Assembly (NCBI RefSeq): GCF_001243895.1
Contig: NZ_LN851186.1
Span: forward strand, 2,755,842 to 2,819,841
DNA: 64,000 nt
Origin: Bacillus testis
GTDB taxonomy: Bacteria; Bacillota; Bacilli; Bacillales; DSM-1321
Direction: 5' to 3'
Positions 43,839 through 53,955 of the stretch are shown piece by piece. The translations under genes were made by a program, and so were the position numbers. The notes beneath the pieces are model-generated. The model saw only the letters and a list, made by a program, of their open reading frames with translations. It was not told the DNA's origin and searched no databases. Every line of letters begins with the position of its first letter. The stretch's first letter is position 1.

Positions 43839-45545
43839 TCATTTTAACTGTTCGGCTTGCGCCAGCAATTCTTCCGCATGATTCTTCGTTATGCTCGTAA
43901 TCTCTACACCCGATATCATGCGGGCGATTTCTTTGACTTTTTCGTCGTATCCTAAAGGATGGACGCTTGTTTTGGTCCGGCCGGCTTCGATTTGTTTTTT
44001 TATAAACAGATGTGTATCCGCCATTGCAGCCACCTGAGGCAAATGCGAAATGCACAACACTTGGGAATCGACCGATACCCGGTAGATTTTTTCGGCAATG
44101 GCCTGGGCCACTCTTCCACTGACACCCGTGTCCACCTCATCAAAGATAATGGATGTGATGCCGCTGTGCTTGGAGAAGATATTCTTAAGCGCCAGCATAA
44201 TCCGGGACAATTCTCCGCCGGAAGCTGTCTTGGCAAGAGGCTTCAGTGGCTCTCCGGGGTTTGTGGAAATGTAAAATTCGATTTCATCCATTCCGTTGCG
44301 CTTAATATCACGCTGCGCTAGGTCTTCGTCCATAGAAGGCTTTTGCAGGAACATAACTTCAAACACTGTTTTGTCCATATAAAGCTCTTTCAGCTCCTGA
44401 AGGATATCTGCGGTCAGTTTTTTTGCATATGTTTGGCGCAATTTCGAGACATTGACGCCTTCTACAAGCAGATCTGCCTTTAACTCCTTCAATTTTTCTT
44501 CTAATTTGGCCAGATGCGTTTCCCTGTTCTGCAGCGTTTCTATTTCTGCTTCGATATCAGCGAAGTACTCCAGAATCTCTTCAATCGTCTTTCCGTATTT
44601 TCGCTTGAGGACATTCAGCTCATTCAGCCTGCTTTCAATCATATTTAAACGCTCAGGGTCAAATTCAAGCATTTCAAAAGCGCTGCGCAAAGAAATCGAT
44701 GTTTCTTCAAGCAGATAATAGCTGGATGAGATGCTTTCCGACATGTTCTTTACTTCGTCATCCAGCTCCGCAACATCATCCATATGATTCATGGCGACTG
44801 ATAGCCAATCGAGCGCTTTCTGTTCGCCTCTCAGAGCCTGATACGCTGATTGTAGGCCTGAATATATTTTTTCAAAGTTATTGATTTTCTTCTTTTCTTC
44901 CGTTAACTCTTCGTCCTCATGAAGCACCAAATTGGCATTTAGGATCTCATTATATTGGAAATTCAAAAAGTCCAGACGATGCACAGTTTGTCGCTCATCT
45001 TGATTGAGGCTGTCATATTGTTTCTGGGCACTTATGTATTCTTCATACACCCTGCTATATTCAGCCATTGCTTTTTTGATTTCTTCCCCTCCGAACTGAT
45101 CTAACAGTGGGAGGTGAAAATGGGGATCCATAAGTTCCTGGTGTTCATGCTGTCCATGGACATCAATTAACGAACTTCCGATCTCTCGAAGGATGCCGAT
45201 CGTTACCATCTTGCCATTTATGCGGCATACACTCTTGCCGTTTTGCGAAATATCTCTTCTTAAGATGATGGTACCTTCGGATACGTCTATTCCTAGCTGT
45301 TGAGACTTTTCATAAATGGGATGGTCATCATCGTTAATGATAAACATGCCTTCTAGTTCAGCTTTATTTTCCCCATGCCGAACAAACTCCGAAGAACCTC
45401 TTCCGCCAGACAGAAGATTGATCGCATCGATAATAATACTTTTCCCGGCCCCTGTTTCACCAGTCAATACAGTCAATCCGCTATTAAACGAAACAGTCAG
45501 TTCTTCGATGATGGCGAAATTTTTGATGGAAAGCTCAACTAACAA
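43839..45545 (-). CDS. recN: DNA repair protein RecN
   Basis: SMC-like ATPase acting early at double-strand breaks (568 residues). Walker A GETGAGKSII is at ~29-38, long coiled-coil arms span ~160-375, and the C-terminal lobe has signature TASGGELSRIMLALK and Walker B SIIFDEVDTGVSG. It follows ahrC by 19 bp with no terminator between, the conserved ahrC-recN pair of Bacilli, so both are likely on one transcript. Confidence 0.97.
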   Translation of the reverse strand: MLVELSIKNFAIIEELTVSFNSGLTVLTGETGAGKSIIIDAINLLSGGRGSSEFVRHGENKAELEGMFIINDDDHPIYEKSQQLGIDVSEGTIILRRDISQNGKSVCRINGKMVTIGILREIGSSLIDVHGQHEHQELMDPHFHLPLLDQFGGEEIKKAMAEYSRVYEEYISAQKQYDSLNQDERQTVHRLDFLNFQYNEILNANLVLHEDEELTEEKKKINNFEKIYSGLQSAYQALRGEQKALDWLSVAMNHMDDVAELDDEVKNMSESISSSYYLLEETSISLRSAFEMLEFDPERLNMIESRLNELNVLKRKYGKTIEEILEYFADIEAEIETLQNRETHLAKLEEKLKELKADLLVEGVNVSKLRQTYAKKLTADILQELKELYMDKTVFEVMFLQKPSMDEDLAQRDIKRNGMDEIEFYISTNPGEPLKPLAKTASGGELSRIMLALKNIFSKHSGITSIIFDEVDTGVSGRVAQAIAEKIYRVSVDSQVLCISHLPQVAAMADTHLFIKKQIEAGRTKTSVHPLGYDEKVKEIARMISGVEITSITKNHAEELLAQAEQLK

Positions 45546-45564
45546 TGATAATCACCCTTCTCCC

Positions 45565-46014
45565 TTATAGCATTTCTAAAAATCTTTTCTTAATGACTTC
45601 AGTATCTTCCACCGTTTTGCATATGATCAAACATGTATCATCTCCGCAGATGGTGCCCAATATTTCCGTCCAATCCAGATTATCCAGCAAAACCCCCACC
45701 GCATGTGCATTTCCGGGGAGTGTTTTCATGACCAGAAGGTGGCTGGTCGAATCAATTCTGACGAAAGCGTCCATCAGCGTTCTTTTGAGCTTCTGCAGAG
45801 GATTGAATCGCTGGTCAGCAGGCAGACTGTATTTGTACTTGCCATCCATCAATGGAACCTTCACCAAATGCAATTCTTTGATATCACGGGAAATTGTTGC
45901 CTGAGTAACATGAAATCCAGCATTTTTCAATTCATCAACTAATTCATCTTGAGTTTCAATATCATTCTGTGCAATAATTTCTCGGATTTTTATATGCCGT
46001 TGTCCTTTATTCAT
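45565..46014 (-). CDS. argR: Arginine repressor AhrC/ArgR
   Basis: Hexameric arginine-responsive regulator (149 residues). The N-terminal winged helix has the recognition segment [17 protein letters not shown], and the C-terminal oligomerisation/arginine domain has [12 protein letters not shown] near the end. The frame is open to 46038, but GAGGTGG 5 nt before the ATG at 46014 and the conserved [14 protein letters not shown] beginning set the start. It represses arginine synthesis and activates catabolism. The 380-bp gap upstream holds repeat R6 and the tlyA terminator. Confidence 0.96.
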   Translation of the reverse strand: MNKGQRHIKIREIIAQNDIETQDELVDELKNAGFHVTQATISRDIKELHLVKVPLMDGKYKYSLPADQRFNPLQKLKRTLMDAFVRIDSTSHLLVMKTLPGNAHAVGVLLDNLDWTEILGTICGDDTCLIICKTVEDTEVIKKRFLEML

Positions 46015-46250
46015 AATCCACCTCTGTAACTTCTGCATTTTGACTTATTCAAACATGCAACTATGAATAAGACTTCTATATTTCAAATCATAGACCATTT
46101 TATAAATCTTGTACATGTTTAACTCCAGAAAATCTGTATAAAAATTTAATTTTGATGTATAACTGTTTGAGCACTATAACCTCTATTTATTTTATCAAAA
46201 TAGTTTTAAAAACCGCACAATCGTTTTGTTCGGCAGGGTATTAATTGTAC

Positions 46251-46327
46251 CATTCGCATTCTTACTGGTGTTTGGCCTCCCACTACACTTCTTCGCCTTT
46301 ACGCATTTTGGGAGTGGGATAAAAATG
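46251..46327 (-). repeat. Dispersed hairpin repeat, copy R6 (partial, divergent)
   Basis: Plus-strand CATTCTTACTGGTGTTTGGC, then CTCCCACTACACTTC and GGGAGTGGGATAAAAATGG. On the minus strand, TCCCACT and AGTGGGA pair perfectly. This is a G-C to A-U change in both arms compared with R3. The distal G/C hairpin is lost. Confidence 0.6.
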
Positions 46328-46353
46328 GTATTCTTTTTTGCATGACCATGCAT

Positions 46354-46389
46354 AAAATCCCCAAGGGCTAAAGACCCTGGGGATTTTTT
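46354..46389 (-). terminator. Terminator downstream of tlyA
   Basis: Arms AAATCCCCAAGGG and CCCTGGGGATTTT (46355-46388), one mismatch, T-runs on both strands. It is adjacent to the tlyA stop. Confidence 0.85.
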
Positions 46390-46395
46390 ATGCAT

Positions 46396-47223
46396 TTATT
46401 TTTTCTTCAGTTCTGCGTGCGCAATTGCGACGACTTCATTTGCCTGCAAGGCGGACTTATTCTCGCCGGCAGGCTTTTCGCCTTCCCAATGCAGATGGAT
46501 CAGAAATTCGATATTTCCGTCTCCCCCCGTGATTGGAGAAAACGTCAGGCCTAGACAGTCATAACCAAGCGCCAGCGAAAAATCAACAATCTTCTCAATG
46601 ACCTCTTGATGGACCTTTGGATCTCTGACAATTCCTTTTTTGCCTACCTGTTCTTTGCCGGCTTCAAATTGCGGCTTGATTAAAGCCACGACATCGCTGC
46701 CGGATACAAGCAATGTCTTCAAGACAGGCAATATAAGCTGCAATGAAATAAAAGAAACATCTATGCTTGCAAAGTTTGGCATTTCTCCAGCTAAATCAGC
46801 CGGTGTCACATAGCGGAAGTTGGTCCGTTCCATTACGATGACACGGTTGTCCTGTCTTAGCTTCCATGCCAACTGATTATAGCCGACATCCAAAGCATAA
46901 GACATTTTAACGCCGTTCTGCAGCCCGCAATCCGTAAATCCGCCTGTTGAAGACCCGATATCAAGCATCACTTTGTCCTGGAGATTGAGGCCGAACGTAT
47001 GGATCGCTTTTTCTAATTTTAGCCCGCCTCGCGACACATATGGCATCACTTTACCCTTGATTGTCAGATGTGTATCCACAGGAATCTTTTCGCCGGGTTT
47101 ATCAAGTCTTTCTTCATTGGCGTATACCAACCCAGCCATAACAGCCCTTTTTGCTTTTTCTCTTGTCTCAGCCAACCCTTGTTCAACTAACAATACATCT
47201 ATTCGTTCTTTATTTATTTTCAT
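46396..47223 (-). CDS. tlyA: TlyA family rRNA (cytidine-2'-O)-methyltransferase (YqxC)
   Basis: A 275-residue protein with an S4 RNA-binding domain (~1-65, RIDVLLVEQGLAETREKAKRA) joined to a FtsJ-like SAM domain (~70-255). The SAM motif is LDIGSSTGGFTDCGLQNG, and K-D-K-E-type residues suit 2'-O-methylation of rRNA. Hemolysin naming is historical. Order dxs-tlyA-ahrC-recN is conserved; it starts 2 bp downstream of the dxs stop. Confidence 0.93.
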   Translation of the reverse strand: MKINKERIDVLLVEQGLAETREKAKRAVMAGLVYANEERLDKPGEKIPVDTHLTIKGKVMPYVSRGGLKLEKAIHTFGLNLQDKVMLDIGSSTGGFTDCGLQNGVKMSYALDVGYNQLAWKLRQDNRVIVMERTNFRYVTPADLAGEMPNFASIDVSFISLQLILPVLKTLLVSGSDVVALIKPQFEAGKEQVGKKGIVRDPKVHQEVIEKIVDFSLALGYDCLGLTFSPITGGDGNIEFLIHLHWEGEKPAGENKSALQANEVVAIAHAELKKK

Positions 47224-47225
47224 AC

Positions 47226-49127
47226 CTAAGCCCTTTTTTGTTTTTGCGGTGTCATTTTCTTAATATGAGCAACAGCTTGATCTGCTGTCAGATCGATTTC
47301 TTCCAATAGTTTATCCACATTTCCGTGTTCAATGAAATGATCAGGGATACCCATGCGCTCAATTACTGCCGAATGATAGCCATGGTCATGGGCGAACTCA
47401 ATAACAGCTGAGCCAAATCCCCCCTGAAGGATGGCTTCCTCAATTGTCAGCAATGGGATATTCGCTTTCAGCAAATCATGCATCATGCTTTCATCAAGCG
47501 GTTTGATGAATCGGGCATTGACAACTTGAACAGAAACACCGTGTTTTTCAAGTTTCTCTGCCGCTTCAAGCGCCATCGGGATTGTAGTTCCGAATGTCAG
47601 GATAGCCGCATCCCTGCCTGGGCGCAATACTTCCCAGCTTCCGATTGGAATCGTCTTGAGCTCTTTGTCCATTTCCACGCCCAAACCATTGCCGCGCGGA
47701 AATCTCATGGCAATCGGACCGTCATCATAGCTGATGGCCGTATTGACCATATGCTGCCCTTCGTTCTCATCCTTAGGCATCATCAACACCATATTCGGCA
47801 AGCTGCGAAGGAACGAGATGTCGAATACACCCTGATGGGTTTCACCGTCTGCCCCTACCAAGCCGGCCCGGTCAATGCCGATAAAAACATTTAAGTTAGG
47901 GCGGCAGATATCATGCACGACCTGGTCATACGCCCGTTGCAGGAAGGTAGAATAGATGGCCAAGAATGGTTTCATCTTCTGGGTCGCAAGCCCTGCCGCC
48001 ACGGTGGCAGCATGTTGTTCGGCAATCCCTACGTCAAACATCCGGTCCGGAAATTCAGAAGCGAATCCCTCCAGCTTAGAGCCGACCGGCATTGCCGGCG
48101 TTATAGCGACAATCCGCTCATCTTTTCTTGCTAATGTGCGGACGGTCTCGCTTACGAGCGAGCTCCAGGCAGGGGCCTTGCTGACTGCTTTAATGATTTT
48201 GCCGGTATCGATTTTATAAGGACCGGTCCCATGCCATGTACCAACTGTATCATGCTCCGCAGGCGTGAACCCTTTCCCTTTCTTCGTGATTACGTGAAGA
48301 AGAACGGGGCCTTTGGTCTTCTTGGCATAACGGATGTTTTCAATCAGCGAATCATAGCTATGCCCGTCCACCGGACCAAGATACGTAAAGCCCAGCTCTT
48401 CAAAAAAGACGCCGGATACTAATAGGTATTTCAAGCTGTCTTTTACCCGTTCTGCCGTTGCGGCAAGTTTTCCGCCTACAGCCGGTATTTTCTTCAGCAA
48501 ATATTCCAATTCATCTTTCGCTCTGTTGTATTTCCCTGCTGTGCGCAAAGACGCCAATACATTATGAAGGGCACCTACATTTGGGGCGATCGACATCTCA
48601 TTATCGTTTAATACAACAATCATATCTTTCTTTTCGTGTCCGATATGATTAAGTGCTTCCAAGGCCATGCCGCCGGTCAAGGCGCCGTCGCCGATAATCG
48701 GAACAATATGGCTTTTTTCTTTTTTCAAATCGCGGGCAATCGCCATGCCCATCGCAGCGGAAAGAGAAGTGGAACTGTGCCCGGTTTCCCAAACATCGTG
48801 CTCACTCTCTGCCATTTTTGGAAAGCCGCAAAGCCCCTTGAATTGTCTCAACGTATCGAATTGGCCAGCTCTGCCGGTTAATATTTTATGCACATAGGAT
48901 TGATGGCCTACATCCCATAAGAATTTATCCTGAGGACTGTTGAATTCTCTATGGAGCGCAATCGTTAATTCAACAACGCCTAAATTTGGTCCGATATGGC
49001 CTCCGGTGACAGAAAGTTTCTGAATAAGAAATTCCCGTATTTCCTGGCTCAGCGCTTCCAATTCCTGTTTATTCATATTTTTTAAAAAAGAAGGGTCCTT
49101 TATTGATAGAAGATCCAACAGGATCAC
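47226..49127 (-). CDS. dxs: 1-deoxy-D-xylulose-5-phosphate synthase
   Basis: First step of the methylerythritol phosphate route to isoprenoids: pyruvate + glyceraldehyde 3-phosphate to DXP, with thiamine diphosphate. It has 633 residues, the same as B. subtilis. The TPP motif is [16 protein letters not shown] ... [13 protein letters not shown] (~150-190), and the catalytic HRAFYDQ-like area reads [12 protein letters not shown]. Upstream is ispA, downstream tlyA. A terminator hairpin (49165-49199) lies in the 280-bp ispA-dxs gap, so dxs may have its own promoter there. Confidence 0.97.
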   Translation of the reverse strand: MILLDLLSIKDPSFLKNMNKQELEALSQEIREFLIQKLSVTGGHIGPNLGVVELTIALHREFNSPQDKFLWDVGHQSYVHKILTGRAGQFDTLRQFKGLCGFPKMAESEHDVWETGHSSTSLSAAMGMAIARDLKKEKSHIVPIIGDGALTGGMALEALNHIGHEKKDMIVVLNDNEMSIAPNVGALHNVLASLRTAGKYNRAKDELEYLLKKIPAVGGKLAATAERVKDSLKYLLVSGVFFEELGFTYLGPVDGHSYDSLIENIRYAKKTKGPVLLHVITKKGKGFTPAEHDTVGTWHGTGPYKIDTGKIIKAVSKAPAWSSLVSETVRTLARKDERIVAITPAMPVGSKLEGFASEFPDRMFDVGIAEQHAATVAAGLATQKMKPFLAIYSTFLQRAYDQVVHDICRPNLNVFIGIDRAGLVGADGETHQGVFDISFLRSLPNMVLMMPKDENEGQHMVNTAISYDDGPIAMRFPRGNGLGVEMDKELKTIPIGSWEVLRPGRDAAILTFGTTIPMALEAAEKLEKHGVSVQVVNARFIKPLDESMMHDLLKANIPLLTIEEAILQGGFGSAVIEFAHDHGYHSAVIERMGIPDHFIEHGNVDKLLEEIDLTADQAVAHIKKMTPQKQKRA

Positions 49128-49164
49128 TCACTTTCTTTCGGTTTCGCCCGTAGATTTTCTTTAC

Positions 49165-49199
49165 AAAAAGCCGTTAGCACTTAGGTGATAACGGCTTTC
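49165..49199 (-). terminator. Hairpin between ispA and dxs
   Basis: Perfect arms AAAGCCGTTA (49167-49176) and TAACGGCTTT (49189-49198), followed on the minus strand by TTTTTG. A smaller stem, ATCAGCGG/CCGCTGAT (49358-49379), lies nearer to ispA. Confidence 0.75.
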
Positions 49200-49408
49200 C
49201 TATCTGATCATCACTAATCGCAAATCGCTTATTGCTGCCTATTCGCGCCACTTTCCATAACGCTCTCAAGTATAAGTATATTTTACGTCAATATACCATA
49301 AATCCTCTTGTACTACAAATTCAGCACTTTATCCCGTTCACTAAGCATTAAATGGGAAATCAGCGGTTGATTCCGCTGATGATAGGAAAGAATTGGCCGC
49401 TGGCAGAT

Positions 49409-50302
49409 TTATTTGGTTCTAAAAGCTACGAGTTTTGTAATGTCGTATAAAAAGCCCCGTTCCATATTCAGCTCTTTCAGAACAGACAAAGCTACGCTTA
49501 TTTCTTCCTGCAGCTTGGCTTTTGCTCCATCCAAGGTCAATAAAGCCGGGTATGTATTTTTATGATTGGCTACATCGCTGCCAACCGGTTTGCCTATCTC
49601 TTCTTCACTGCCTTCGATATCGAGAATGTCATCACGGATTTGGAAAGCTAATCCAAGATGGTGGGAGAAATCCTTCAGGGCTGCCTTTTCCTCTTTGGTT
49701 GCACCGGCTAAAATTGCGCCAGCCAAAACACTAGCCGAGAGCAGACGTCCTGTTTTATGTTCATGGATATATTCCAGCTCTGCAAGGGAAATGGCTTTAC
49801 CTTCCGCCTCCATGTCCGCAGTTTGTCCGCCTACCATCCCACCAGCGCCTGCACAGGAGGAAATGACAGAAACTAATTCAAGTTTCTGTTCAGCAGTAAT
49901 CCCTTTGGGCATGTTTTCGGTCAGCAGGGTAAAACTATGCGTCAGCAACGCGTCTCCAGCAAGAATCGCAGTGGCTTCACCATAGACAATATGGTTGGTC
50001 GGCTTACCGCGGCGCATGACATCATTGTCCATGCTTGGTAAATCGTCATGGATCAGGGAATATGTATGGATCATTTCAATGGCGCAAGCAGCTTTCATTC
50101 CGTATTCAAGCTCTTTGCCAAAAGCATCTAGTACAGCAAAAACAAGCAGAGGGCGTATTCTTTTTCCCCCGGCCTTCAATGAATAACTCATGGCATCTTT
50201 AAGGACCTGGGGCGCCTTGATGCGGTCGACCTCTTCTAGAAGGGCTCGGTCAACCTTTTGTTTTTGCTGCTCCATGAATAAATCAAACGAGGCTGTATTC
50301 AT
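49409..50302 (-). CDS. ispA: Farnesyl diphosphate synthase (geranyltranstransferase)
   Basis: Short-chain prenyl synthase (297 residues) making farnesyl diphosphate from isopentenyl and dimethylallyl diphosphates. The first aspartate-rich motif is HDDLPSMDND (~85-94) and the second is RDDILD (~220). The GGKRIRPLL block is at ~46-54. Gene order nusB-folD-xseA-xseB-ispA-dxs is the conserved Bacillus arrangement. It follows xseB by 6 bp. Confidence 0.96.
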   Translation of the reverse strand: MNTASFDLFMEQQKQKVDRALLEEVDRIKAPQVLKDAMSYSLKAGGKRIRPLLVFAVLDAFGKELEYGMKAACAIEMIHTYSLIHDDLPSMDNDVMRRGKPTNHIVYGEATAILAGDALLTHSFTLLTENMPKGITAEQKLELVSVISSCAGAGGMVGGQTADMEAEGKAISLAELEYIHEHKTGRLLSASVLAGAILAGATKEEKAALKDFSHHLGLAFQIRDDILDIEGSEEEIGKPVGSDVANHKNTYPALLTLDGAKAKLQEEISVALSVLKELNMERGFLYDITKLVAFRTK

Positions 50303-50308
50303 TGCCGA

Positions 50309-50542
50309 TTACTCCTCCTCTTTCACTTGAAAAGGCTTCAATTCACCATTCTCATCTACGATTTGCACTAGCTGTTCCTGAGCGGACTGTAATTTGCCGT
50401 TACAGATTTTAGACAGATCAATGCCTCGTTTATAAATATTAATTGCTTCCTCTAAAGGAACGTCTCCTTCTTCCAGCAATTCAACAATATGCTCCAGCTG
50501 TTCCATTGCTTCTTCAAATGAGATTTCTTTTTCTTTAGCCAT
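50309..50542 (-). CDS. xseB: Exodeoxyribonuclease VII small subunit
   Basis: A 77-residue helical hairpin protein that binds the XseA chain. SFEEAMEQLEHIVELLEEGD and LEEAINIYKRGIDL are the standard family pattern. The frame opens at a GTG at 50551 within the AAAGGAGAG ribosome site; the ATG at 50542 has correct spacing. It overlaps the xseA stop by about 8 bp, giving translational coupling and matched subunit output. Confidence 0.95.
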   Translation of the reverse strand: MAKEKEISFEEAMEQLEHIVELLEEGDVPLEEAINIYKRGIDLSKICNGKLQSAQEQLVQIVDENGELKPFQVKEEE

Positions 50543-51890
50543 TGAATTCACTCTCCTTTAAGTCTTTTACTTCACAAACCAGTTGTCCGTCCTTCACGAT
50601 CACGTTAATCGAATCACCAGCTTTTACTTGATCCTTGCTTTTGATGACTTGTTCATTTTCATCGAAGGCAATGCTGTAGCCCCGTTCCATGATGTTCAAC
50701 GGGCTCAAAACCTGCAGTTTACTGATGGTGCCCTTGAAAGCCTGCTGTTTCAGCCGGATGACATCTCTCATATTCCTGTTCAGCTGTTTATCGATTCTCG
50801 ACAGCCTTTCAACCTGCTGTTCGACCTGCTGCACCGGATGGAAGCGTTTCAGTACGTTTACTGTGCGCTTCAAACGATCCTCTTTCTTTTGATAAAAGCG
50901 CAAACCTTCTTTTAGTAGGCGTTCTGCCAAGAAATCCAATTGTTCCGCCTTTTGCTGGTACAATTTTTCCGGATAGCGGAATGCATATGATTTTTCCAGA
51001 CGCTGCAGTGCTGACTGCTTTTGCTGGATTGTGTGCACGAGCAGGGTTCCTATTTTAGATATTGTTGCATCCAATGTTTTCTTCATTTCAAGATAGTTCG
51101 GCACGGCCAGCTCAGCTGCCGCAGTCGGCGTGGCTGCCCGGATATCCGCTACAAAATCGGCGATGGTTGTATCTGTTTCATGGCCGACTGCAGATATGAC
51201 GGGGATTCGGGATTCATAAATGGCACGGGCTGTCTTTTCTTCATTAAACGCCCATAATTCTTCAATTGATCCACCGCCCCTCCCAACGATCAAGACGTCA
51301 ATCTCTTCATTTTCATTAGCCTGTCTGATGCTTTTCACAATCGAATCCGCTGCGTTCTGCCCCTGCACCAAAGCTGGGTACAGCAGCACACGCCCCATCG
51401 GATAACGTCTTTTCAAAGTCGTCATAATATCGCGCACAGCAGCACCGGTAGGAGATGTCACTACACCGATTGTAGCCGGATAAGGTGGCAAAGGCTTTTT
51501 GTGTGCAGAAGAAAAATACCCTTCTTTCTCCAATCGTTCCTTCAATTGCTGGAAAGCGACAAACAAATCGCCGACTCCATCAGGATGCATTTCCTTGGCA
51601 TAGACCTGATAATTGCCGCTCTGCTCGAATACAGATACTTCCCCGCGGAGGATTACTTTCATGCCGTTTTCCGGCACGAATCGAAGGGATGCATTGCTCT
51701 TGGCGAACATAACTGCCGAAATCCTCGCCTTTTCATCCTTCAGCGTAAAATACATATGGCCGCTGGAATGCCGCTTAACATTCGATAGCTCCCCTTTAAT
51801 GTATACATCTCTAAGATGGGGATCATAATCGAATTTTCGTTTGATATATTTTGTCAGAGCTGTAACCGTCAGATATCGCTCAATCGCCAT
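50535..51890 (-). CDS. xseA: Exodeoxyribonuclease VII large subunit
   Basis: Single-strand-specific nuclease chain (451 residues). N-terminal OB fold (~1-100, VYIKGELSNVKRHSSGHMYF), then a catalytic domain with GVVTSPTGAAVRDI (~137-150) and GRGGGSIEELWAFNEE (~205-220). A long coiled coil (~270-390) binds XseB copies. Located between folD and xseB; a terminator separates it from folD, so it may have a separate promoter. Confidence 0.96.
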   Translation of the reverse strand: MAIERYLTVTALTKYIKRKFDYDPHLRDVYIKGELSNVKRHSSGHMYFTLKDEKARISAVMFAKSNASLRFVPENGMKVILRGEVSVFEQSGNYQVYAKEMHPDGVGDLFVAFQQLKERLEKEGYFSSAHKKPLPPYPATIGVVTSPTGAAVRDIMTTLKRRYPMGRVLLYPALVQGQNAADSIVKSIRQANENEEIDVLIVGRGGGSIEELWAFNEEKTARAIYESRIPVISAVGHETDTTIADFVADIRAATPTAAAELAVPNYLEMKKTLDATISKIGTLLVHTIQQKQSALQRLEKSYAFRYPEKLYQQKAEQLDFLAERLLKEGLRFYQKKEDRLKRTVNVLKRFHPVQQVEQQVERLSRIDKQLNRNMRDVIRLKQQAFKGTISKLQVLSPLNIMERGYSIAFDENEQVIKSKDQVKAGDSINVIVKDGQLVCEVKDLKESEFNG

Positions 51891-51982
51891 ACGAAACCCC
51901 TTTTCTGTTCACTTTATCTATCATTAGCGCGAAATGGATTGGATTCTGTTTGACTCCATGCGCAATTATTTCATCCAAGATA

Positions 51983-52028
51983 AAAAAACTGTCATATTGC
52001 TATTATAAACAAAATGACAGTTTTCTTT
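51983..52028 (-). terminator. Terminator downstream of folD
   Basis: Arms AAAACTGTCAT (51985-51995) and ATGACAGTTTT (52014-52024), perfect, with T-runs on both sides. Confidence 0.85.
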
Positions 52029-52069
52029 AAGTGTTTATCCTCGCTTGCCTGTCCTTTGGAATGGCTGCT

Positions 52070-52924
52070 TTACAGTGAATGGATTCTTTTTGCGGCCTTG
52101 ACGGTATTATGCATCAGCATGGTAATGGTCATCGGCCCTACTCCTTTAGGAACCGGCGTAATAAAAGAAGCCACTTCTTTCACGTCGTTAAAGGCTACGT
52201 CGCCACATAGTTTGCCTTCTTCATTGCGGTTCATCCCGACATCAATGACAACTGCGCCCGGTTTCACATGTTCAGCTCTAATAAGGTCACGGACACCGAC
52301 AGCTGCGATCAAAATATCAGCATCGCTCGTATATTTGGCCAAGTCTGCCGTTTTGGAATGGCAATACGTGACGGTTGCATTTCGGTTAAGCAATAACTGC
52401 CCAACTGGTTTGCCGACTATATTGCTTCTTCCCACAACGACCGCATGCTTGCCTTCCGGATTGCACCCAATGTGGTCCAGCATCACCATAATGCCATATG
52501 GTGTACAAGGAAACAAAGTATCTTGGCCGGTCATCAATCTGCCGATATTGACCGGATGAAATCCGTCTACATCCTTTTCAGGAAGAATGGCGTCAAGGAC
52601 TGCTTTTTCCTCTATGTGGCCAGGCAAAGGCAATTGCACCAATATCCCATGGATCTTTTCATCCTGGTTTAAATCATTGATATGTGCCAGCAGTTCCTCT
52701 TGCGATGTGGATTCCGGCAGTTCCAGCAGCACAGAATACATGCCCAATTCACGGCATGTTTTTTCTTTATTTGCGACATATGTCTTTGAAGCTTGGTTGT
52801 CTCCTACAAGAATGACAGCAAGACCGGGAGTGACCCCCTTGTTTTTCAGCTCTTGCACTTGTGTCGCAATATCTTCGCGGACTTTCTTCGAAATGGCAGT
52901 TCCATCAATTATAGTAGCGGTCAT
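52070..52924 (-). CDS. folD: Methylenetetrahydrofolate dehydrogenase / methenyl-THF cyclohydrolase
   Basis: Bifunctional one-carbon enzyme (284 residues) converting 5,10-methylene-THF to 10-formyl-THF. Catalytic Lys is in [13 protein letters not shown] (~46-58), family signature [15 protein letters not shown]-like segment at ~100, and the NADP-binding [18 protein letters not shown] block at ~160-178. The closing [14 protein letters not shown] matches the second family signature. Same place as in B. subtilis. Confidence 0.97.
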   Translation of the reverse strand: MTATIIDGTAISKKVREDIATQVQELKNKGVTPGLAVILVGDNQASKTYVANKEKTCRELGMYSVLLELPESTSQEELLAHINDLNQDEKIHGILVQLPLPGHIEEKAVLDAILPEKDVDGFHPVNIGRLMTGQDTLFPCTPYGIMVMLDHIGCNPEGKHAVVVGRSNIVGKPVGQLLLNRNATVTYCHSKTADLAKYTSDADILIAAVGVRDLIRAEHVKPGAVVIDVGMNRNEEGKLCGDVAFNDVKEVASFITPVPKGVGPMTITMLMHNTVKAAKRIHSL

Positions 52925-52967
52925 TCCAATCTTCCTCTCCTCAAGATCAACGATTTATGTATTCTAT

Positions 52968-53032
52968 AAAAAAACTGGCAGAACCCGCCCGGTCCCTGAC
53001 TCTTTTCGTCAGTTCAGGGGAATTGCTGCCAA
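52968..53032 (-). terminator. Long terminator downstream of nusB
   Basis: Composite stem: GGCAG/CTGCC outer pairs and CCCTGAC (52994-53000) / GTCAG-TTCAGGGG (53008-53020) inner pairs. On the minus strand it ends in AGTTTTTTT. Confidence 0.75.
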
Positions 53033-53101
53033 TCTTCTTCCATATGTTATACTCAAGGTTATGCTTAAACCTGCAGACCCATCCAGGCCTTTAGAGGGTT
53101 A

Positions 53102-53494
53102 TTATAGTGACAGATTCGCTTTAATTTTGGAAAGTACTGCATTCACAAACTTCCCTGATTGATCATCACCATATAATTTGGCTATTTCAATTCCTTCGTC
53201 CATTACCACATTGACAGGGACTTCTGTTGACTTAAGCATTTCGTATGTGCTTAAGCGAAGGATATTGCGGTCGATATTGCCCAATCGGCCGATTGTCCAG
53301 TTCTCCAGATTACGCTTGATGATCTCATCGATTTTATCCATATTTTCAACTGTGCCTTTAACAAGAAAGTCCAGGTATTCGTCTCCAGGCTCGTCTTCCA
53401 GGACGGCCGCGATGGCTTCATCCACTTCACTTTTTGATAAATCTATTTGAAACAAGGCCTGTAAAGCCTTTTCTCGTGCGGTTCTACGTTTCAT
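53102..53494 (-). CDS. nusB: Transcription antitermination factor NusB
   Basis: All-helical RNA-binding factor (130 residues) that with NusE forms the rRNA antitermination complex. The arginine-rich start RRTAREKALQALFQID and the DRNILRLSTYEML and VVMDEGIEIAKLYGDD segments are the family landmarks. It is followed by folD after a terminator and preceded by the yqhY gene. Confidence 0.96.
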   Translation of the reverse strand: MKRRTAREKALQALFQIDLSKSEVDEAIAAVLEDEPGDEYLDFLVKGTVENMDKIDEIIKRNLENWTIGRLGNIDRNILRLSTYEMLKSTEVPVNVVMDEGIEIAKLYGDDQSGKFVNAVLSKIKANLSL

Positions 53495-53955
53495 TTTTGT
53501 ACTCCTTCAGCGCTTTCTTTGCTCACATTTTTTTATCTCAGCATGGGAATATAAAAGTCCTGCATCCCTTAGCAGGATTCAAAAAGCCGGTTACCCCCAT
53601 GTCTCCGTTACGTTCGACTCTTATTAAGCGTGATTGTCCGGCCACGATTAACAAAGTTTCACTTTATAGTAAACTATAGCATAAACGAACATTGAAAGGT
53701 AGTGTTTCGAACAATATTAAGAAATTGAACAAACAATCAGTTAATTTAAGTATTTAAGCAGCGATTTGCATTCAATTGCTCTATTCCTACTTTCATTATA
53801 GACAAAAATCACCCGCACTATCCGGAACTCCGATTATCTTCGCCCCAAAAAAAGCCCTCCTAACCCGCTGCCTGACAAATGCGTCAGCAGCGAGCTAAGA
53901 AGGCCTATTCAATCTAAAGTCTGTTTACCCTTCAGGATAAGCAGCGTGGAATTCA
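53495..53955. other. 461-bp gap between yqhY and nusB
   Basis: Contains the yqhY terminator (53847-53905) and a small hairpin TCCTGC / GCAGGA near 53556-53577. The remaining AT-rich stretch (~53640-53820) probably holds the nusB promoter. No plausible gene was found on either strand. Confidence 0.5.
53847..53905 (-). terminator. Terminator downstream of yqhY
   Basis: Imperfect 20-odd-bp stem, arms 53853-53875 (GCCCTCCTAACC ... CTGAC) and 53883-53904 (GTCAGCAGCG ... AAGGC). On the minus strand it runs into TTTTTTT. Confidence 0.8.

Noticed and set aside
53495-53955. Possible RNA element in the yqhY-nusB gap
   Set aside because: The visible stems are explained by the yqhY terminator and one short hairpin; no riboswitch or tRNA-like pattern was found.
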